Positions 16,224-24,866 of a DNA stretch of 40,780 bases are shown here, one piece after another. Numbering within the stretch: the first letter of the stretch is position 1; every line of letters starts with the position of its first letter. A program made the translations under genes and the position numbers. Under the pieces are notes generated by a model. That model was not told the origin of the DNA. It made no database searches and saw only the letters and a list, made by a program, of their open reading frames with translations. The DNA is from Flammeovirgaceae bacterium (GTDB taxonomy: Bacteria > Bacteroidota > Bacteroidia > Cytophagales > Cyclobacteriaceae): the NCBI GenBank assembly GCA_023251155.1, contig JAHEZH010000042.1, forward strand, positions 1 to 40,780, given 5' to 3'.

Positions 16224-18187
16224 CCAGCTTCCTGTATCTTTTCCTTACGTACACCGGTACTTAGTGGTAAAGTAAATTTAAATGTAGTACCTATGCCTGG
16301 TTCGCTATGCACGGCAAGGCGTCCGTTATTCTTTTCGATGAACTCCTTACACAAACGCAAGCCCAGTCCTAACCCTTTCTCGTTGTTAGTTCCGCTGATG
16401 GTCCAGAGCGAATCATTATCAAAGAGTTTATCCATGTCTTTGGCCGCAATGCCCACCCCGGAGTCTTCCACATTTATCTCAAGCTCGTTACCGGCTACCG
16501 TATGGCCATACACTTTTACTGTACCACCGGAAGGTGTGAACTTGATGGAGTTACTGATCAGGTTGCGAATAACCAAATGGATCTGATCACGATCCGCCAG
16601 TACGTTCACATGGTCTTCCATTTCATTCATTAACGAGATGTTTTTCTGCTCCGACACCTGTGTATACAAATTACACACCTCTTCCGCCAATGCATGAATT
16701 TCAAATACAGCTGGTTTAGTCTGGATGCCTTGCAACTGAAGTACCGACCAGTTCAAAAGATTATTCAGATTGTTATACACGTTATCTACTTTATTGCGCA
16801 GGTCTTTCGAGTATTCGGCAAACTCCTGTTGCGATAAATTTTTATACTTGATCAGCTCCAGCAATCCTTTCAGGCTTTGCAGCGGACTTCTGAAATCGTG
16901 ACCGATGATAGAAAACAGTTTGTCTTTTGTAGCGTTGATGCGAATGAGCTCGTTGCTCTTTTCCCCGATCTCTTCATTCTTTCGCGCCAGTTCTTCTTTC
17001 TGATGCTCCAGGTTACTCTTTGCTCTTTTTATTCGTTGATTGCTCAAAAGGGTAATGATCATGAGCAACAGAAATAGAATACCTCCACCGATTAATGCAT
17101 AAAGCTGAATACGCTGGCGTGTAATTTCCTCCTGGTGCAGTGCCGATTCTTTTGTGAGCAACTCAATCTGCGCCTGCTTCATATCCATATCGAAACGGTT
17201 GCGCAGTGAAGAAAGCTCTGATGTATTCTGTGCGTTGTATATCGAGTCATGAAGAACAAGATGTTTCTGCAGGTAATCGTACGCCAACGATGAGTTGCCT
17301 TTTGCCTGGTACGCCTGTGCTATTACTTTATAGCTGCGCTCCAGTTCATCCCGATAGCCAAAGAGGCGTGCTTCACTGATATTCTTTTGCAATACGGTTA
17401 TTGCTTCATCATTCCTTCCCATTTGCACATACACTTTGGCAATACGGTGCATGGCCGCTACCTTCATGGCATTCACCCCGGATAGATTACAATAGTTTAC
17501 CGAGTGTTCGTAATGATCCAGCGCCTGCTTATACTCCTTTCTGCTCGAAGCAATATCGCCTTTAAGACGATAGGAGAAAGCAATGAGGTAGACTTCTTTT
17601 GTCTTTAAGCTGATCTCGTGTGCCCGGTTACTATACAAAACCGCCGAATCCACACTGAGCGCTGACGAGAGATACAGGTAAGCAATATTGTTTAATGATC
17701 TGGAAAGCGAAGACAAATCATGAATCTGTTCACTGATTTGAACTGCTCTTTTAAAATACACCAGTGCACTCTCGAATTGTTTTTGCTCGTAGTTAATAGC
17801 GCCAATATTATTGAGCGAACGGGCTACTTCCTGCAGGTCTTTTTCGCGCTCACTTAATCTTAATCCTTCGTAAGAATCTTCGAGCGCTTTTACAAAATCA
17901 CCTTTGCGGTAATAGATCCAACCCGAGTTACCCATTGCCCGCCCCATACCTTTCTTATAGTTGAGCTTACGTGATAGCTGATAGGCCTGAGAACTGTATT
18001 GTAATGCCAGATCAGGATCAGATTCGCGCAACGAAAAGCTAAGTCCATTCAGAATTTTGACCTGAACCGTATCCTCCTTTGCCGAACTACGCTTGTTCTC
18101 AGCAGGATGATTATATCGCTGCGCTACTGCCGGCCATCCGGCAAGAAGAAAGAAGAAAAAAATGAAAAACTTCTTTTGAAGTGACAT
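16193..18187 (-). CDS. TPR-containing sensor histidine kinase
   Basis: The product is 664 residues. A signal peptide (about 1-22) is followed by TPR repeats to about residue 325 (for example ARSLNNIGAINYEQKQFESALVYF, given here only in outline). A coiled segment leads to one membrane helix (about 357-380, ALIGGGILFLLLMIITLL), then a cytoplasmic coiled coil. The phosphorylated residue is His430 in FSIIGHDFRSPLQSL. The ATPase domain shows the N box (IRNLISNSIKF), G1 (VEDSGVGIA) and G2 (GLGLGLRLCKEF). There is no receiver or DNA-binding domain, and no response regulator next to it, so it is an orphan kinase. The periplasmic TPR part probably senses a protein or peptide signal. Confidence 0.92.
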   Translation of the reverse strand: MSLQKKFFIFFFFLLAGWPAVAQRYNHPAENKRSSAKEDTVQVKILNGLSFSLRESDPDLALQYSSQAYQLSRKLNYKKGMGRAMGNSGWIYYRKGDFVKALEDSYEGLRLSEREKDLQEVARSLNNIGAINYEQKQFESALVYFKRAVQISEQIHDLSSLSRSLNNIAYLYLSSALSVDSAVLYSNRAHEISLKTKEVYLIAFSYRLKGDIASSRKEYKQALDHYEHSVNYCNLSGVNAMKVAAMHRIAKVYVQMGRNDEAITVLQKNISEARLFGYRDELERSYKVIAQAYQAKGNSSLAYDYLQKHLVLHDSIYNAQNTSELSSLRNRFDMDMKQAQIELLTKESALHQEEITRQRIQLYALIGGGILFLLLMIITLLSNQRIKRAKSNLEHQKEELARKNEEIGEKSNELIRINATKDKLFSIIGHDFRSPLQSLKGLLELIKYKNLSQQEFAEYSKDLRNKVDNVYNNLNNLLNWSVLQLQGIQTKPAVFEIHALAEEVCNLYTQVSEQKNISLMNEMEDHVNVLADRDQIHLVIRNLISNSIKFTPSGGTVKVYGHTVAGNELEINVEDSGVGIAAKDMDKLFDNDSLWTISGTNNEKGLGLGLRLCKEFIEKNNGRLAVHSEPGIGTTFKFTLPLSTGVRKEKIQEAGYRVPHSQMP

Positions 18188-18337
18188 GGCACAACTTTAC
18201 ATTCTAAAAGTAAATTGGCCATACCGTGGTTTTTCATCAAATTGAATCCAAACCTTACAAATGAGTCTTTAAGGTGAAATACGGAGATCGTAAAGGTAGA
18301 TTTACCAAATACGCTTGTTTATGCTAGCACCACAAAA

Positions 18338-18691
18338 TCAACCACCCGCTTTTTTTGCCTTGTAGCCCTCTTTAACAAGAATTTGAACTACTTTTTCCCT
18401 CACATCGCCCTGTATAAGAATTTCATGGTCTTTGGATGATCCGCCCACTCCACATTTGGTTTTTAGCAGTTTGGTAAGGGTATCCAGGTCATTGGATGTT
18501 CCTATAAAGCCAGAAATCAATGTCACCTGCTTGCCCGCACGTCCGCTTTTATCGAGAAATACTTTAAGGTTTTGCTGCTGGGGTGGTAATGTTTCGGCCT
18601 CCTCGCTTTGCTGATAGCTGTATTCAAAATCGGAGCTGGTGGAATACACAATGCCTTCTCTGTTTTTACGGTTGCCATTTTTATTGTTCAT
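18338..18691 (-). CDS. yciH: SUI1/eIF1-like translation factor, YciH family
   Basis: The product is 117 residues. The N-terminal third is polar and probably disordered. Residues of about 42-115 form the SUI1 fold: [20 protein letters not shown], then [20 protein letters not shown], then [18 protein letters not shown]. The GVGGS loop and the final helix are typical of bacterial YciH, which can influence start-codon selection and ribosome assembly in other bacteria. The start codon overlaps the stop of the J-domain gene by four bases (18688-18691), so the two are very probably translated together. This pairing of a translation-initiation factor with a membrane J-domain protein is discussed in the findings. 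Confidence 0.88.
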   Translation of the reverse strand: MNNKNGNRKNREGIVYSTSSDFEYSYQQSEEAETLPPQQQNLKVFLDKSGRAGKQVTLISGFIGTSNDLDTLTKLLKTKCGVGGSSKDHEILIQGDVREKVVQILVKEGYKAKKAGG

Positions 18692-19482
18692 ACTCTGGAT
18701 ATAAAAAAGAAGATGATATTGAGAAACAAAAGGATAGCGGCAACCACACCTGTATTGAACTTAAACTCAGTACCTCGCTCATGAAACAAGCCCATTGCCG
18801 ACACCAAAATTAAACTACATGGCCAGAAAAAAAATATCCGGTAGATTGAAACAAGTTTATCAACCACATAATCCCCTGGCGCGTTCTCTATTTTTACTAA
18901 CAGAGAAAACAATAATGACTTATGAATTTTCACCTCCGAACCTGGCGGAAAATGAATCAGTACCGATTCATCTACCGGAATGCGATATCCACCGCTGATC
19001 AGTAAAACCTTGGGTGATTTTTTTGAAGGATCAATATCCGCCACATATTCCTGTATCACCTGGGTGGGTAATCCGTAATCCACTAGCAGCAACATACAAT
19101 ACGACAATGAAATCCATAAAATAATGTTGATATAGCGCAACGAAGATTGCATGAGCACCATTGTAGGTGACGGACCACTTGGTTTGGGCTTATACCCCGC
19201 TTGTCTTCTTTTTCTATAAACAGGATCGCGATGCCAGGCCGGAGCCGGTTCATTAATTGGTGTTGATGGACCAGCACCTAGTAATAACTGATCGTAGTAA
19301 GCTCTTCGGGTATGATCGCCCAAAATCTCATACGCTTCATTAACTTCTCTAAAGAAAATAGCTGCCTCGGGTGAAGGATTCTTATCGGGATGATAGGTGA
19401 TGGCCAGCCTGCGGTAAACACGCTTTATTTCGTGCTCACTGGCTGTTGTGCTCAACCCCAATATCTCGTAATAATTCTTCAT
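18688..19482 (-). CDS. Membrane-anchored J-domain protein
   Basis: The product is 264 residues. The first 65 are a canonical J domain: YYEILGL, then the HPD signature in [12 protein letters not shown], then [24 protein letters not shown]. The glycine/phenylalanine and zinc-finger regions of DnaJ are absent. Three hydrophobic segments follow: about 118-138 ([20 protein letters not shown]), about 213-235 ([18 protein letters not shown]), and about 243-263 ([16 protein letters not shown]). A domain between the first two (about 140-205) looks beta-rich. It is expected to recruit an Hsp70 to the membrane. It overlaps the yciH gene by four bases. The J domain is certain; the client is unknown. Confidence 0.88.
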   Translation of the reverse strand: MKNYYEILGLSTTASEHEIKRVYRRLAITYHPDKNPSPEAAIFFREVNEAYEILGDHTRRAYYDQLLLGAGPSTPINEPAPAWHRDPVYRKRRQAGYKPKPSGPSPTMVLMQSSLRYINIILWISLSYCMLLLVDYGLPTQVIQEYVADIDPSKKSPKVLLISGGYRIPVDESVLIHFPPGSEVKIHKSLLFSLLVKIENAPGDYVVDKLVSIYRIFFFWPCSLILVSAMGLFHERGTEFKFNTGVVAAILLFLNIIFFFISRV

Positions 19483-19498
19483 TGTTAAAAAACAGGAA

Positions 19499-19518
19499 AA
19501 GCCCGTAGAAGCGGGCTT
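19499..19518 (-). terminator. Intrinsic terminator after the universal stress protein gene
   Basis: AAGCCCG (19499-19505) and CGGGCTT (19512-19518) form a 7-bp stem. Read on the minus strand it ends in CTTTTCC. It sits between the stop of the universal stress protein gene (19545) and the start of the J-domain gene (19482), so those two are likely separate transcripts. Confidence 0.7.
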
Positions 19519-19544
19519 AACCTGATGAATTCAGAATGCTCGTA

Positions 19545-20393
19545 TTAATGCTTCACCACAAATGTCAATACCGGGCGTTTCGCATGCTTTACAACATCTT
19601 CGGCTACGCTTCCTGCTATCACGTGGGCAAAGCCGGTTCTGCCATGTGTTGCCATGGCAATCAAGTCGGCATTTACTTCGTCCGCAAAGCGGATTACCCC
19701 TTCTTCCACACTATAATCGTTGAATATATTGACGGTGTAATTTTTCAATCCCAGCGTTTTAGCAAACTTGGTCATTGCATTTTTCACTTCGAAGTCACGC
19801 TGAAAATCTCCCGGTGTATTAATACGAACAAGGTGTATGGTTGAGTCGTAAATCTTTTGTGTTTTCTTTACAATACGTGAGAACACTTCTTCATCCGGAG
19901 CCAGTGCTGTGGCGTACACGATATTTTTGAATTCAGTGGTCGCTGGCTTTTTGTTTACAGTAAGCACCGGGCAACGTGATGTGCGTACAATCTTTTCGGT
20001 ATTTGTACCAATGATCATTTCTTCCAATTTGGAATGACCGGCAGATCCCATCACAATCAGGTCTACTTTGTGCTCAGTGATGATGGTTTGTATTCCGTGA
20101 AAAGCATTACCTACGCGAAGTTCACCATCCAGCTTTACATCCGCATATTTCGGATCGAGTACGAGCTTCTCCAGCTGTTTCTTTGCCTTCTCTATCAATT
20201 TGAAAGTGAAGAGACGATCTTCAGAGTTATCATAAATAACATCGGCTTCTACATTGAACGAGCCGTTGGTCACTTCTTCTACCACATGAAGCACTATTAA
20301 ATCGGCTCCTGATTTCTTCGCAATATCAAATGCGGAATCTAAAGCAACGGATGCTGTTTTGGAGAAATCAGTGGGGACGAGGATTTTTTTCAT
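19545..20393 (-). CDS. Universal stress protein with two UspA domains
   Basis: The product is 282 residues, twice the size of a single UspA. The first domain starts KKILVPTDFSKTASVALDSA and carries a nucleotide-binding loop of the form MGSAGHSKLEEMIIGTNTEK with CPVLTV after it. The second domain (about 150-282) starts with FKNIVYATALAPDEE and ends in THGRTGFAHVIAGSVAEDV followed by RPVLTFV. Both loops fit the G-2x-G-9x-G(S/T) ATP-binding pattern. Such tandem proteins respond to stress or energy starvation in other bacteria; the specific role here is unknown. It is divergent from the HxlR-like gene across about 230 bases in which I see no clear promoter or repeat. Confidence 0.92.
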   Translation of the reverse strand: MKKILVPTDFSKTASVALDSAFDIAKKSGADLIVLHVVEEVTNGSFNVEADVIYDNSEDRLFTFKLIEKAKKQLEKLVLDPKYADVKLDGELRVGNAFHGIQTIITEHKVDLIVMGSAGHSKLEEMIIGTNTEKIVRTSRCPVLTVNKKPATTEFKNIVYATALAPDEEVFSRIVKKTQKIYDSTIHLVRINTPGDFQRDFEVKNAMTKFAKTLGLKNYTVNIFNDYSVEEGVIRFADEVNADLIAMATHGRTGFAHVIAGSVAEDVVKHAKRPVLTFVVKH

Positions 20394-20620
20394 TTGAGTT
20401 GGTATTTATTTTCTGAGATTACATTACCGGTGACGATACCCTGTTGCTATCCTGAAAATTAAAATGGTTATCAAGCAGGTTAAAATGTACTGGGTAATAG
20501 GTAAAAGTACGATTTTGGTATAAATTTAAAAATACCGGCTAACCCCATCCAGCAGTTCAAAAAACCTACAAATAATTACATTGGAAACCGACACGTGAAA
20601 AGAGCAGAGGGTACAGTGAT

Positions 20621-21004
20621 ATGAAAAAACAAGAAGTAAAAACAACCAGGGAAGATACCAAAGCACCTACGGCAATTGATGAGCGATCGGAAGCGATTAA
20701 TGCCACGTTAGGTATGCTGCAAGGGAAAGCAAAGCCATCCATCCTGGCTTACCTTGCCTCAGGAAAAAAGCGGCTCACTCACATTTCAGAAGAAATGAAA
20801 GGCATCAATGCGCGCGACCTTTCATCTGAGCTGAAGGTACTGGAAAAGAATGCGTTGATCCGAAAAATTGAAGTAGGCACCATGCCGGTAATTATCGAGT
20901 ACGAAATCACCCCCGAAGGGCAAAGTCTGAAAAAAATACTGGATGAACTTCATCAATGGTCATTGGCAAAACGTAAGAAAGAAGCCGCTCAGGAGGTAAG
21001 ATAA
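20621..21004 (+). CDS. HxlR-type winged-helix transcriptional regulator
   Basis: The product is 127 residues. After a charged N-terminus, residues of about 25-110 show the HxlR winged-helix layout: MLQGKAKPSILAYLASGKKR, then THISEEMKGINARDLSSELKVLEKNALI, then YEITPEGQSLKKILDELHQW. The usual N-terminal cysteine of redox-sensing HxlR members is not present, so it probably responds to something other than thiol oxidation, or acts as a simple repressor. It lies upstream of the PlsC and CrcB genes with a 147-base gap that contains a possible gene remnant on the other strand. Confidence 0.85.
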   Translation: MKKQEVKTTREDTKAPTAIDERSEAINATLGMLQGKAKPSILAYLASGKKRLTHISEEMKGINARDLSSELKVLEKNALIRKIEVGTMPVIIEYEITPEGQSLKKILDELHQWSLAKRKKEAAQEVR

Positions 21005-21008
21005 AATC

Positions 21009-21146
21009 TCACTTCAGCTTGATCCTGTACATGCCTTTGGCCGCCTCGCTTTCCTTCAGTGTTCGTATTGAAAATGAAGCGGGATAAGCGATTGATTCTT
21101 CAACAAACTTTATCAATTTGCGAAGGATAAATTCATTTTGAATCGA
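21009..21146 (-). pseudogene. Possible C-terminal gene remnant between the HxlR and PlsC genes
   Basis: On the minus strand a frame ending in TGA at 21009-21011 encodes a protein-like stretch: FILRKLIKFVEESIAYPASF followed by SIRTLKESEAAKGMYRIKLK. It is too short to stand as an ordinary gene (about 45 residues before it enters the antisense of plsC) and has no good start codon; a TTG at 21116 would give 35 residues. The composition looks coding rather than random. It may be the tail of a gene lost by deletion, or a microprotein. I cannot name a family. Confidence 0.25.
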
Positions 21147-21151
21147 AAAAA

Positions 21152-21889
21152 ATGTTAAAATCAGTTTTGAGCAAGCTCTACATTGTATGGGTGCTTTTCG
21201 TTTTTACCTTTTTCATGCTGCTGCTGCTTCCTGGAATTATCCTTCCCGGCTTCTTTGGGCAACGGGCAAGGTCCGTCACTTTCTTCTTTATGAAAACCTG
21301 GTCATGGATATTCAGCAAACTTAATTTTATTCCTTACCAGATGGTGAATCGGGATAAAATCAAAAAAGGGAAAGCATACATCTACCTCAGCAATCACACT
21401 TCCTTTCTCGATCTGCCCGGTATAGCGATGACCATACGTGGACAGTTTCGTCCGCTGGCAAAAAAGGAACTACTTAAGCTCCCCGTATTCGGATGGATTA
21501 CCCGTGTATGTTGTGTGGTCGTTGATCGCAGCAGCAATGAAAGCCGCAGAAAGAGCATGCAAAACCTGAAAGACGTTCTTCAACTTGGTATCAACATTTT
21601 GATCTTCCCGGAAGGAACACAGAACCGTACCCAGGAACCATTGCAACCCTTCTTTGACGGTGCTTTCCGTATCGCGATAGAAACGCAACAACCCATTATG
21701 CCGATGGTCGTGATTGGTGCAGGAAGACTGATGCCTCCAAAAAAATTCTTCATCCAACCCGGCAAAATTAAAATTGTAATGGGCGATGAGATTGATACCA
21801 CAGGATTGCAATTGAGCGATGTGGATCAATTGAAAGAGAAAGTAAAAAATGTGATGCTTCAGCTATTACAAACTCATTCCGGCATATGA
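21152..21889 (+). CDS. plsC: 1-acyl-sn-glycerol-3-phosphate acyltransferase (PlsC family)
   Basis: The product is 245 residues. A hydrophobic N-terminal segment (about 10-32) anchors it to the membrane. The acyltransferase motifs are in order: NHTSFLD with catalytic His82 and Asp87, then FRPLAKKELLKLPVFGW, then FPEGTQNRT for phosphate binding, then PIMPMVVIGA. It is expected to add the second acyl chain to lysophosphatidic acid, making phosphatidic acid for membrane lipids. Its stop overlaps the crcB start by four bases (ATGA), so the two are cotranslated. Related acyltransferases for other lysolipids share these motifs, so the substrate is not fully certain. Confidence 0.88.
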   Translation: MLKSVLSKLYIVWVLFVFTFFMLLLLPGIILPGFFGQRARSVTFFFMKTWSWIFSKLNFIPYQMVNRDKIKKGKAYIYLSNHTSFLDLPGIAMTIRGQFRPLAKKELLKLPVFGWITRVCCVVVDRSSNESRRKSMQNLKDVLQLGINILIFPEGTQNRTQEPLQPFFDGAFRIAIETQQPIMPMVVIGAGRLMPPKKFFIQPGKIKIVMGDEIDTTGLQLSDVDQLKEKVKNVMLQLLQTHSGI

Positions 21890-22260
21890 AGGCTATTCTT
21901 CTCGTCTTTGCCGGAGGCGGCTTCGGAAGTATTCTCCGGTACTTATTAGGAAGATGGATCGGAGCATGGAATCAGTTTCCGGCAGGTACATTAATCATCA
22001 ACATCGTTGCTTGTCTTGTGTTAGGTGTTGTCGTTGGTCTTGCGGACCAAAAGCAAATTCTCTCTCCGGCAACACGACTCTTTTTGGTGGTTGGTTTTTG
22101 CGGAGGGTTCAGTACGTTCTCCACCTTTAGCTACGAGACCTTACAATTACTGCAAGGGGGGCTATCGATGCAGGCGATGCTCTATATCCTGCTCAGCATT
22201 GTGCTTTGCCTGGTAGCCACATTTGGCGGACTTTATCTCGGGCAGCATAGCTCACCATAA
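21886..22260 (+). CDS. crcB: Fluoride channel, CrcB/Fluc family
   Basis: The product is 124 residues with four membrane helices. The Fluc signatures are present: GGGFGSILRYLLGRW in helix 1, PAGTLIINIVACLVLG in helix 2, and VVGFCGGFSTFSTFSYE in helix 3, where the phenylalanine and TFS residues line the fluoride pore. The protein forms antiparallel dimers that export fluoride from the cytoplasm. It starts inside the plsC stop codon. There is no fluoride riboswitch directly before it, as expected for an internal operon gene, and I saw none before plsC. Confidence 0.93.
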   Translation: MKAILLVFAGGGFGSILRYLLGRWIGAWNQFPAGTLIINIVACLVLGVVVGLADQKQILSPATRLFLVVGFCGGFSTFSTFSYETLQLLQGGLSMQAMLYILLSIVLCLVATFGGLYLGQHSSP

Positions 22261-22266
22261 AAAACA

Positions 22267-22292
22267 AACAGGGAGGAACCACCCTCCCTGTT
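22267..22292 (-). terminator. Intrinsic terminator of the PAP2 operon
   Basis: AACAGGGAGG (22267-22276) and CCTCCCTGTT (22283-22292) form a perfect 10-bp stem with a six-base loop. On the minus strand it is followed by TGTTTT, so it mainly ends the minus-strand operon; it may also limit read-through from crcB. Confidence 0.8.
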
Positions 22293-22348
22293 CAACTCAT
22301 CTATCTATAAACCAAAACTAAAACTCAAATTCTATTATTGCGGGCTCC

Positions 22349-23920
22349 TTAATTCGATCCATCTGCTTTAGCAAAATTCACGGTATAGTTAGCAATGCGT
22401 TTTCCATGATCAAGTCCCATCTGGCAATCAGAACGGTAGTGGATACCACCGTACATACGCGATAGTGATGCTTCATTGGCTTGTTCATTGAAGTACTGTG
22501 CGTCAGCAGGGAAGAGATAAGAAAGCACTGTGGCTGCTGATCCGGAGAACGTAGAATGCCCCGAAGTGTAAGCGGGAAAATTAGGAACACCTGTTGCCGT
22601 CTTGATTTTGGCATCCATCTGGCAAGGACGCGGATTGAAATAGTAGTATTTCGTTTCCCAGCAACCTACGGCTGCATCATGCACGGCCATGTTAAGCAAT
22701 GCAAAAGCACGGGCAGCACGTACTTCACTAAAGTTAGATGCTTCGATATAGTGCGAAGCGATTTCATTCCAGTGACCGGGAGGTGTGTATGTACCTGCAC
22801 CGTCTGCCCACTTATGTACAATCGCCAGTCGTTCGCGTGTTACGTTTTCGGAATAGTATCTCACTTCGGCTACTTCATCCGCCATTTCGCTGGAAGCCGT
22901 TTTAGGTGGCTCTGCCGGACGTTCGGCGGCTATTTTTGTTCCGTACTCTACATTCCATGTCTTTACACCTACAGTAGCGGCACCAATAGATCTTAGTCCA
23001 AAGAAAGGTAGCATTGGAGGACGCGGTGGTGTTTCTAAACTTACCCAAGGTATTTCGCCCCGTGCAATGGCATTTTCTGATAGTAATTTCCATTGTGCTG
23101 GTGTACCAATGGCCGTTGACATACCATCTGTTTTAGCTCTGTCTGTAAAGAGGGTGGCAACGGCCTTGCCCAAAGTCAGCCCAGCAGAAATATCATTAGA
23201 TGAAGCTTTACCAGACCATAATGCGGCATTGCGCTGCTCGGCCGCTTTTAAAGTAATTTCTTCTACAGCCGCAGGAAATAAAAGTTTTAAAACTTCAGCC
23301 GATACCGCTGACATGACTGCATCTTCTGATGGATAGGACGGTAGTGTCGATTTAGGAACCAAAGCCTGAATGGTAGAAGGATCGATATCATAAGGAGCCT
23401 GGCGATTGTGCTGATACTTCCAATACCATGCTGCTTTCAAGGCATCATATTGCGCCGCTGTTATATAACTATAGGCACGTGATGCGTACGGAGGATTGGC
23501 GAAAGGGAAATTAGGATCACCAAATGGATTCTCTGCATCAGGTGCAGGATATGCTCCGAGGTTGTTGGGAGCCGGTGGTAAATTAAATTTTGCCACCAGG
23601 CCCCGAAGTATTTCGTTCCAACGCAGTATTCCTCCTGCGCTCCAATATTCAATTGCATTACGTTGAGCTTTTGTCAAACTTCCCTGTATGTCTCTTATCT
23701 TTTGTAAGTCATCCTGGTAGGCCTGAGAGCTTATGGCTATGGGGGCAGGTACTATGATCTGACTATTCGATGTCAGCAATACCGGTTTCCAGGTGCCTGC
23801 ATTCGCATCTGTATCCGCAGGAGTAAGTGTCTTTAATTCCTGTACAGACTGTACGTCTTTGTCACAGCTCATCACTACAAAGAGCGCAAGGATGATCGTG
23901 AGTGTATATATCTTTTTCAT
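22349..23920 (-). CDS. PAP2 / vanadium-dependent haloperoxidase-type lipoprotein with a degenerate internal duplicate
   Basis: The product is 523 residues. The N-terminus is a lipoprotein signal peptide (LFVVMSC, Cys19). The C-terminal domain has the full PAP2/haloperoxidase active site: Lys424-x6-Arg431-Pro, Ser453-Gly454-His455, and Ser487-Arg488-x5-His494-x3-Asp498. The Lys-to-Arg and Arg-to-His spacings equal those of fungal vanadium chloroperoxidase. The N-terminal half (about 145-266) is a copy of the C-terminal domain with the catalytic residues lost (see findings). The enzyme could be a phosphatase or, with bound vanadate, a haloperoxidase; sequence alone does not decide. It is the last gene of an operon with a barrel protein and an AhpD-like protein. 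Confidence 0.88.
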   Translation of the reverse strand: MKKIYTLTIILALFVVMSCDKDVQSVQELKTLTPADTDANAGTWKPVLLTSNSQIIVPAPIAISSQAYQDDLQKIRDIQGSLTKAQRNAIEYWSAGGILRWNEILRGLVAKFNLPPAPNNLGAYPAPDAENPFGDPNFPFANPPYASRAYSYITAAQYDALKAAWYWKYQHNRQAPYDIDPSTIQALVPKSTLPSYPSEDAVMSAVSAEVLKLLFPAAVEEITLKAAEQRNAALWSGKASSNDISAGLTLGKAVATLFTDRAKTDGMSTAIGTPAQWKLLSENAIARGEIPWVSLETPPRPPMLPFFGLRSIGAATVGVKTWNVEYGTKIAAERPAEPPKTASSEMADEVAEVRYYSENVTRERLAIVHKWADGAGTYTPPGHWNEIASHYIEASNFSEVRAARAFALLNMAVHDAAVGCWETKYYYFNPRPCQMDAKIKTATGVPNFPAYTSGHSTFSGSAATVLSYLFPADAQYFNEQANEASLSRMYGGIHYRSDCQMGLDHGKRIANYTVNFAKADGSN

Positions 23921-23926
23921 ATCCGC

Positions 23927-24850
23927 TTAGTCTTTGTTTTTAGTAAAATAGAAGGTGTAAAGGAGGCCACCAAGCAGCGAAGTAGTTTGACCTACATTGC
24001 GACCGGCTACGGTGTAGTTGCCCGAGAGGCGTACGGCCATATTCTTAGGGAAAGGCAAATAGTACATCACCAGTGCTCCAACTCTTGAAGCATTCATTTT
24101 ATTCGAAACAAAAGGCATGTCTTGTCTGCGGATATCGCCTCCACCCAGTGTATTCATTTGGGTATAGAAAACTTCGGTTTGTAAAGGTCCCTTGTGATAA
24201 CCAACGTCTACAATGAAATCAAACACATTAGGCATCCACACTTCATTCGTGCTATAGTATTTGTCATCCGTATAATAAGCAGGACGGTCCAGTTTAACAT
24301 TAAAACGATTGGTATACGCAGCCGAGGCATTGATATACAAACCATTATTCATTTGATAGTTAGTGGTAAACCTTCCGGACAAGGTAGTGCTCGCCAACCC
24401 AATCGACAGGGGCAGAAAATCAGGAGTGTAATCAGTAAGCGGAGTAGAGAAAGCACCGGCAACAAACGTGGCGAATTTTCCAGGTCCTGCCGGAACCTCC
24501 AACAGTCTGTACTTGGCGGCAAGGGTTAAGTCCTGCACGCCTTCCATGGGGCGTAATGTTCCCATACTTGCTTTCGTCCACACATAGGGCACAGTGGCCA
24601 TCACATTCAGTTTTTTGCTGATGCCATACACGCCATAGTACATCAGGCTTTGTGTAGTAAGGGTACCGATGTTCTGGTTGTCACGTTTCAGTGTGCCTTC
24701 CCAGTAATTTTTCCATTGGTCATGCTGAAACATGAAGCCGGTACAAAATGTTTTTGCCGGCATGGTAAGTCCGTCATTCACTGTCTGCGCGCGCATAGCG
24801 CCAGCCGACAACAGCAGAATGAGAGCGGTGATGAGTAGAGTTCTCTTCAT
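23927..24850 (-). CDS. Outer-membrane beta-barrel protein, transporter-like (MetA-pathway type)
   Basis: The product is 307 residues with a signal peptide (MKRTLLITALILLLSAGAMRAQ). The mature protein alternates hydrophobic and polar residues with many aromatic girdle residues, as in a 12-strand-type barrel: LMYYGVYGISKKLNVMATVPYVW is a typical strand-turn-strand (outline only), and the protein ends in LLYTFYFTKNKD. The VQDLTLAAKYRLL segment resembles the Phenol_MetA_deg transporter family, whose members may pass hydrophobic compounds. It lies six bases from the PAP2 gene and 16 bases from the AhpD-like gene, so all three are one transcript. Function is inferred only from fold and context. Confidence 0.72.
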   Translation of the reverse strand: MKRTLLITALILLLSAGAMRAQTVNDGLTMPAKTFCTGFMFQHDQWKNYWEGTLKRDNQNIGTLTTQSLMYYGVYGISKKLNVMATVPYVWTKASMGTLRPMEGVQDLTLAAKYRLLEVPAGPGKFATFVAGAFSTPLTDYTPDFLPLSIGLASTTLSGRFTTNYQMNNGLYINASAAYTNRFNVKLDRPAYYTDDKYYSTNEVWMPNVFDFIVDVGYHKGPLQTEVFYTQMNTLGGGDIRRQDMPFVSNKMNASRVGALVMYYLPFPKNMAVRLSGNYTVAGRNVGQTTSLLGGLLYTFYFTKNKD

Positions 24851-24866
24851 ATATTAGGTGTGTAGG

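Noticed and set aside
21005-21151. A fluoride riboswitch before the plsC-crcB pair
   Set aside because: I found no pseudoknot-like pattern of conserved fluoride-riboswitch bases here; part of the gap looks like a gene remnant instead.
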